DNA of 64,000 nt from DATAAP01 sp041690495. GTDB taxonomy: Bacteria > Pseudomonadota > Alphaproteobacteria > CACIAM-22H2. Of this stretch, positions 59,767 through 64,000 are shown piece by piece. The position numbers and the translations under genes were made by a program. Every line of letters starts with the position of its first letter. Position 1 is the stretch's first letter. Below the pieces are notes generated by a model, which saw only the letters and a program-made list of their open reading frames with translations, had not been told where the DNA came from and searched no databases. The stretch is from assembly GCA_041690495.1 (NCBI GenBank), contig JAWLHE010000005.1, positions 124,001-188,000 of the forward strand. The letters are read 5' to 3'.

Positions 59767-60938
59767 AAACGCGGCGCGGCCCGCAGACGGCCGCTTCCGG
59801 GGTCCAGCGCGCCCTTGTCACCGCGCTCGGCCTGGTGTCGATCGCGACCGGGATCCTGCTGCTGGCAGCGTGCGGCACGGAACCGCCGGCACAGCTTGCC
59901 AGCGCGCAACCGGTTTCCGCGACCGCGCCCACCAGCTTCAACGGCGAGAGCACGACGCGCCCGCTCGATGCCGAGGCGCGCGTGCTGCAGGGCGCGCTGG
60001 CCGGCCGTGTGCTGATTACCGCCTTCACGAATCCCCGGCACAGCGAAGGTGTCGCAGAGGCGGTCTACTACGGGAAGGACGGCACCGGCATGGTCGACCG
60101 TCTCGCGGCGCGCGCACCGTCGCTGCAGCCGTTCCGCTGGGAAGTGCGAACCAGGCAGATGCCTGGCGCGCGGGCATACATGTTCATCTCCGGTGATGGC
60201 CGCAACGATGGCGCGGCGGTCAGCTATTCACGTGAGCGCCGCAGTATTTCCTTCTCCGACGCGAAGTACGGACCCTACTTCGCGTTCGGGGTTATCCAGG
60301 AATGCTGGCCGGGATTCGTGGCGACGCGTCCGTCCGGTATTCCGGTGTGCGATCCGGCCACCGATTCGGTATCGCTGCGGCGGCTTGCCAATGAGCACCA
60401 GGTGGTGGCGGCATTGCGCGCCAACACGCAGCCGAACTCGGAGATGGCGCTGTTTACGACCAAGCCGGGCGCCGTCTACACGAACAGCATGGGCAACAGT
60501 GTCACGGTGAAAAGCGTCCACGGCCTGCGCGTCACCTTCGCCAACCAGAACGGCAACGAGTTCACCTCGTATGCCCTGCTCTACTCCGCCAACCCCAAGG
60601 TCACCGGCAACGAGGATGTCTACCGTGCGATCAACGGGCTGTGGCCGCTGGCGATCGGCAACACCGCCGAAGTGTGGGTCTATAATGCCGACTGGGCCTG
60701 GCAGCTGCAGTGGAAGGTGGCGCGGCGCGAAACCATCACCGTGCCGGCGGGCACGTTCGACGCATGGTGCATCGAGCATACCGAGACGGCGATCGGCGCC
60801 GGTTATATCGGCAAGTCCGACACATGCTATGCCCCCGCCGTCGGCTGGAACGTGCGCTATCGCAACTGGGTCGAGACGCCGCCGGGCGGCGCCCGCAGCG
60901 AATGGATTCTGACCGACGCGCGCGTTCCGTCGTCCTGA
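59763..60938 (+). CDS. Putative lipoprotein coupled to the repeat protein
   Basis: A 391-residue protein. A hydrophobic segment ends in the lipobox LLLAACG near residue 38, predicting a lipid-anchored Cys. I do not recognise the rest; the middle has TNSMGNSVTVKSVHGLRVTF and the C-terminal domain WQLQWKVARRETITVPAGTF DAW-type strands, suggesting a beta-rich module. Cys residues in ECW, VCDP, WCIE and DTCY could form disulfides. Its overlap with the Gly/Ser repeat gene suggests an envelope partner. Confidence 0.75.
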   Translation: MKTRRGPQTAASGVQRALVTALGLVSIATGILLLAACGTEPPAQLASAQPVSATAPTSFNGESTTRPLDAEARVLQGALAGRVLITAFTNPRHSEGVAEAVYYGKDGTGMVDRLAARAPSLQPFRWEVRTRQMPGARAYMFISGDGRNDGAAVSYSRERRSISFSDAKYGPYFAFGVIQECWPGFVATRPSGIPVCDPATDSVSLRRLANEHQVVAALRANTQPNSEMALFTTKPGAVYTNSMGNSVTVKSVHGLRVTFANQNGNEFTSYALLYSANPKVTGNEDVYRAINGLWPLAIGNTAEVWVYNADWAWQLQWKVARRETITVPAGTFDAWCIEHTETAIGAGYIGKSDTCYAPAVGWNVRYRNWVETPPGGARSEWILTDARVPSS

Positions 60939-61466
60939 TCAGGCAAAGCGGCCGGCGCGCCATCGCTCGAGAGTCTCCATCATCCGGCGGACATGGCCGC
61001 CCGGCCAGTACAGCTTGTCGCACTGGCGGCAGTAGTTGATCTCCTGGACCTCCGCCAGCACGCCCGGCGGGAGGCGCCCGCGCGCCAGCGGCGGCGCCGG
61101 CTGCAGGGGCGTGTTGCAGACCAGGCAGCGCGAGAACGGCCGCGCCAGCCAATCGATCTCGAAGCGCGGCGTGACGGCGGCGACCCAGGCCCGGATGCCG
61201 CCTTCGCCCAGCAGATCGACGCAGCGCGCGGCGTCGCGGATCTCAAGAAGCTTGCGGTCGCGGGTCAGCAGGATGCGCCGGTCAATGACCGCGCGGGCGA
61301 CCAGGGCACGATCGTCGGTGCCGTGCCCGGCGATGATGGTGTCGTATCCCGCCGCGCGCAGCCAGCGCCCGAGCTGGGTCAGCATCTCGTCGCACAGGAA
61401 GCGCAGCGCCGGAGTCTCGTCCGTTCTGCGACCGGTTCCGGCTGCGCCCGTTTCGGCCTGGGTCAT
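60939..61466 (-). CDS. Mut7-C RNase-domain protein with zinc ribbon
   Basis: A 175-residue protein. It has RFLCDEMLTQLGRWLRAAGY, GTDDRALVARAV and ILLTRDRKLL, the PIN-like Mut7-C core with acidic residues for metal binding. The C-terminal zinc ribbon follows with CLVC and YCRQCDKLYWPGGH. The fold suggests RNase activity; bacterial members are uncharacterised. I use the ATG at 61466. It ends at the stop of the convergent lipoprotein gene. Confidence 0.87.
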   Translation of the reverse strand: MTQAETGAAGTGRRTDETPALRFLCDEMLTQLGRWLRAAGYDTIIAGHGTDDRALVARAVIDRRILLTRDRKLLEIRDAARCVDLLGEGGIRAWVAAVTPRFEIDWLARPFSRCLVCNTPLQPAPPLARGRLPPGVLAEVQEINYCRQCDKLYWPGGHVRRMMETLERWRAGRFA

Positions 61467-61630
61467 TGTCTCAGAAACGCATAAACCGCCGGTCGCGGTG
61501 ACATGCAGAACCGACCCTCGCGCGGGATACTTCAAGGTCGTGCCATATGCCGCTGAGAAAATTTACAGTCTGAGTCTGAGCGGCGCCCATAGCGCTCCCG
61601 GAGCGGACTCAGGCCCGAGCGACCTCTCCG

Positions 61631-62497
61631 TCACACCGAGACGTGCATCGCCCGCCAGCGGCCCGGCGACAGGCCATAGGCGCGCTTGAACTGGCGCGTC
61701 ATGTGACTCTGGTCGGCAAAGCCGCTGTCGAATGCCGCGTCGGCCAGCGAATGCCCGGCACGGATCGCGGACCGTGCGCGATCAAGGCGGCGCATGGTGA
61801 GATAGCGATAGGGGCTGGTCCCGAGCCGAGCCCGGAAATGGCGGGCGAGCGCGTAGCGGTCGAGGCCCGTCAGCACCTCAAGCTCCTCGGAGGCAACGAC
61901 CCGGCGGAAGTTCGCGTCAAGGAACTGCCGCGTTCGCTCAACCGCGTCGGCAGAGGTCGCCGGGCTCGCGCCCCTCGCCACACCGGGATCGAGGGCAAGG
62001 AGCGCTTCGGCGATCCCGAGGATGACCTGATCCGTCTCCAGCGCCTCCAGCGGACGATCGAGGTCGTCCAGCGCCGCACGCAGCGCCGCCATCAGCCGCG
62101 GATCGCTTAGCACAGCCGTTCGCACGAATGGCAGGCTCCGCGTCCGGCTGCCGAGCGCGGAGCCGATCAGGCGCGGCTCGACATAGAGCATCCGGTAGCG
62201 GAACCCCGAATCCGCTCCGGCGCGGCCGTCATGCCTTTCGTCGGGGTGCAGAACGACGACGTTGCCGCGCGTGCTGTCCGCGCGCATTCCGCGGTAGTCG
62301 AAGGACTGCACGCCGCCGACCGTATAGCCGATGGCGTAGGTGTCGTGCCGGTGCGGGTCGTAGGCGTGGCCCGCGAAGAACGCCTCGATCCGCTCCAGTC
62401 CGGGTTGCGACGGCGCCAGCCTGATCCAGTCACCGCGCGAGGGTCCGCACGATCGTTCAAGACAGGGTCGCCCGCTCGCATTCAGGCTCGCGCTCAT
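61631..62497 (-). CDS. AraC family transcriptional regulator
   Basis: A 288-residue AraC protein. An N-terminal cupin-like ligand domain (PHRHDTYAIGYTVGGVQSFD, VVVLHPDERHDGR) is followed by the double helix-turn-helix: LTGLDRYALARHFRARLGTS and SLADAAFDSGFADQSHMTRQ with FKRAYGLSPGRW. It is divergent from the cupin-fold gene at 62558, with a 60-base gap, and may control it. Confidence 0.92.
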   Translation of the reverse strand: MSASLNASGRPCLERSCGPSRGDWIRLAPSQPGLERIEAFFAGHAYDPHRHDTYAIGYTVGGVQSFDYRGMRADSTRGNVVVLHPDERHDGRAGADSGFRYRMLYVEPRLIGSALGSRTRSLPFVRTAVLSDPRLMAALRAALDDLDRPLEALETDQVILGIAEALLALDPGVARGASPATSADAVERTRQFLDANFRRVVASEELEVLTGLDRYALARHFRARLGTSPYRYLTMRRLDRARSAIRAGHSLADAAFDSGFADQSHMTRQFKRAYGLSPGRWRAMHVSV

Positions 62498-62557
62498 TCA
62501 CCTGCACGCCGACATCGCCGCGAGGGCGGCATGATCGCACGGTGCGCAAAAAACGCA

Positions 62558-63040
62558 ATGCCGACCGTGACAGAGGAGACCCTGAATGTGAATGCCGTCG
62601 GCCATCTCGACCGCGAGTTCGCGGAAATTACCGAGCACTGGTCCCCGCGCGTCGTGGCGATCGCCAACGGGCAGTACGTCAAGCTGGCGAAGGTCAAGGG
62701 CGAGTTCGTGTGGCACGCCCATGCCGAGGAGGACGAGTTCTTCCTGGTGCGTCGCGGCACCTTCATCCTGCGCTATCGCAACGGCAGCGAGGCAGTGCTG
62801 AAGGCCGGCGATTTCCATGTCGTGCCCCGCGGCACCGAACACTTCCCCTACGCGCCCGAGGAGACCTGGCTGATCTTCGTCGAGCCCGCGGCAACGACCC
62901 ACACCGGCGACGTCGTGAGCGAGCGCACCAAGCCGATTGCGGCCCAGCTCGCCCACCTCGAATGCGCTCAGTCGAACAGGCGCTTTCCGAAGCGGCGCCG
63001 GGCGAGCATGAAGGCGGCGACGGACAGGCCGACGACATAG
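62558..63040 (+). CDS. Small cupin-domain protein
   Basis: A 160-residue single cupin. Motif 1 is FVWHAHAEEDEFFLVRRG (two His and a Glu) and motif 2 is LKAGDFHVVPRGTEHFPYAP (His), giving a full metal site. No enzyme activity can be assigned. The last 24 residues overlap the convergent permease gene by 73 bases. An alternative ATG at 62531 has a better Shine-Dalgarno (GAGGG), which would add nine residues. Confidence 0.82.
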   Translation: MPTVTEETLNVNAVGHLDREFAEITEHWSPRVVAIANGQYVKLAKVKGEFVWHAHAEEDEFFLVRRGTFILRYRNGSEAVLKAGDFHVVPRGTEHFPYAPEETWLIFVEPAATTHTGDVVSERTKPIAAQLAHLECAQSNRRFPKRRRASMKAATDRPTT

Positions 63041-63756
63041 GCGAGATGACCGGCGGCGGCGAGCGCATCGAGCGGCACGTCTGCGGTGAGCGGGCGGACC
63101 ACCGCAATCAGATGGGTCATCGGCAGCGCCCAGGCGATCGCCTGGATGAACCAGGGAAAGCGCGTCACCTCGAAGAACGTGCCGGAGAACACGAACATCG
63201 GCGTGACCCAGAAGGTGAAGAAATAGGCGAATAGGTCCCATGTCTTGGCGTGCGCCGTCGCCACCAGCCCACAGCTCGCAAAGCAGATCGCACCCAGAGC
63301 GATGACCGGAAGTGCCAGCAGTGCCCCGGCAAGGTCCGGCACACCGCCCCACAACGTACCGATGACGATGACGCAGCAGGCCGAGAACATGCCCTTGGTG
63401 GCGGCCCACAGCATCTCGCCCAGCATAAGCTCGGTCAGCGTCACGGGCGTCGACAGAATCGCGTCCCAGGTGCGCTGCAGACTGAAGCGCGCATAGGTGC
63501 TGATCGTCGCCTCGAAGCTGGAGGCAAACATCGCCGCGTAGCACATCATGCCCGGCACGACGAAGGTGAGATAGTCCATGCCGCCGATCTGCTCGACGAC
63601 GGCGCCGAGCCCGTAGCCGAAGGCAAACAGGAAGATGAGCGGATCGAGCACGTTCGTGGTCAACGACGGCCAGATCAGCCGGCGCCAGACGATGAAGTTG
63701 CGGCGCCAGACCGACTGGCTGTAGCGGTTCAGCGCGATTTCGGTGTGTATGGCCAT
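62968..63756 (-). CDS. ABC-2 type permease, NodJ/DrrB-like
   Basis: A 262-residue six-helix permease of the NodJ branch. WRRLIWPSLTTNVLDPLIFL, VVPGMMCYAAMFASSFEATI and FSGTFFEVTRFPWFIQAIAW are family markers. The partner ATPase lies upstream on the same strand (63880 to the window edge). Such pairs export lipids, polysaccharide or Nod-factor-like molecules; nothing here fixes the cargo. I use the ATG at 63756; the longer frame runs into a palindromic repeat. Confidence 0.9.
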   Translation of the reverse strand: MAIHTEIALNRYSQSVWRRNFIVWRRLIWPSLTTNVLDPLIFLFAFGYGLGAVVEQIGGMDYLTFVVPGMMCYAAMFASSFEATISTYARFSLQRTWDAILSTPVTLTELMLGEMLWAATKGMFSACCVIVIGTLWGGVPDLAGALLALPVIALGAICFASCGLVATAHAKTWDLFAYFFTFWVTPMFVFSGTFFEVTRFPWFIQAIAWALPMTHLIAVVRPLTADVPLDALAAAGHLAYVVGLSVAAFMLARRRFGKRLFD

Positions 63757-63779
63757 GGCGAGTCCGTCAGAAAAGGAAA

Positions 63780-63858
63780 GCGTCACCCGCGGACTTGATC
63801 CGCTGGTCCATGGAGCCGGCGGCACGATGGATGCTCGGGTCAAGCCCGGGCATGACGC
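63780..63858. repeat. Palindromic intergenic repeat between ATPase and permease genes
   Basis: GCGTCACCCGCGGACTTGAT at the left and GGGTCAAGCCCGGGCATGAC at the right are near-perfect inverse copies (18 of 23 bases), enclosing TGGTCCATGGAGCC and GGATG. This is the layout of palindromic extragenic elements common in alphaproteobacteria. It lies inside the probable operon and would fold into a long hairpin in the message. Confidence 0.65.
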
Positions 63859-63879
63859 AGAAAACTATGCAAGCCGCCC

Positions 63880-64000
63880 TCACCCGCCCTCGCGGAGCCG
63901 GTGGCCGGTGAGGCGGAGAAAGACATCCTCCAGATTGGACTCGCGCTGGCGGTAGCTGGCGCGCGGCGGCAGGCGGCGCTGCACCTCGAGCGGATCGCTG
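63880..64000 (-). CDS. ABC transporter ATP-binding protein, NodI-like (3' part only)
   Basis: Only the last 39 codons are inside the window. They read leftwards into SDPLEVQRRLPPRASYRQRE and end SNLEDVFLRLTGHRLREGG with a stop at 63880-63882. The terminal NLEDVFLRLTG is the standard end of DrrA/NodI-type ABC-2 ATPases. It pairs with the adjacent permease. Walker motifs are outside the window. Confidence 0.8.
   Translation of the reverse strand, partial: SDPLEVQRRLPPRASYRQRESNLEDVFLRLTGHRLREGG

Noticed and set aside
58545..60041. Long minus-strand Pro-rich frame (498 codons) and similar Arg-rich and Ala-Pro-rich frames
   Set aside because: They are complements or shifted readings of the 21-base repeat. 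The plus frame has a signal peptide and an ATGA-coupled downstream gene; the others have neither.
1..64000. tRNA or rRNA genes, phage genes, transposases
   Set aside because: I looked for cloverleaf-like segments, integrases and transposase motifs and recognised none; small tRNAs could still be missed without a covariance search.

Overview
The window is high-GC bacterial chromosome. The genes are densely packed in short operons, with many 1-4 base stop/start overlaps. Gene content points to an alphaproteobacterium, most likely a Rhodospirillales or Reyranella-like soil or water organism: a type 2 ArgC beside rplM-rpsI, an FYDLN-acid protein inside a cold-shock cluster, a bactofilin/M23 pair, potFABC and modABC transporters, many acyl-CoA and SDR enzymes, and a possible VPLPA-CTERM-like secreted protein. 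This placement is inferred from gene content; no rRNA or tRNA gene is present to confirm it. I saw no phage, insertion sequence, CRISPR array or toxin-antitoxin module.

Region 1-15.8 kb: a partial MetE-like gene, a Tat-exported intradiol dioxygenase, a PHB-depolymerase-like protein that has lost its nucleophile, a gamma carbonic anhydrase, argC, and rplM-rpsI with a clear promoter and terminator. Next comes a divergent thioesterase / TetR-crotonase locus, a stand-alone receiver protein beside a LuxR-type regulator, a LysR-ALDH-SDR operon divergent from an EamA exporter with a DUF1127-like tail, and an ECHDC3-like crotonase with a CoA-binding protein.

Region 15.8-29.5 kb: a cold-shock cluster (CspA, a small basic protein, a zinc-ribbon FYDLN protein, a double-CSD protein); a PLP dehydratase; exported MsrA; a Bcr/CflA exporter; a TMEM165/GDT1 manganese exporter behind a probable yybP-ykoY riboswitch; a DUF305 protein; an ECF sigma operon; folE; and an SDR / hydroxyacyl dehydrogenase / BKACE / VOC operon that looks like a beta-hydroxyacid degradation route.

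Region 29.5-45 kb: bactofilin and M23 peptidase; a polyamine ABC operon (potF-A-B-C order); an amidase, GST and MmsA-type dehydrogenase; an HTH-only ModE with modABC and a ModE box on the promoter; a Na/Pi cotransporter with no standard start codon; and an ArsR-CDF metal efflux operon whose operator sits on its own start codon.

Region 45-64 kb: a NicX-like dioxygenase / alpha-beta hydrolase / acyl-CoA dehydrogenase / CoA ligase operon divergent from a MarR regulator; a lipid-linked glycan cluster (GtrA, GT39-like, GT2, YdjC-type deacetylase, methyltransferase); a phosphodiesterase-type hydrolase; a lactate/malate dehydrogenase; an MBL hydrolase; a Gly/Ser repeat protein coupled to a lipoprotein; a Mut7-C protein; an AraC regulator; a cupin; and a NodJ/NodI-like ABC exporter cut by the right edge.
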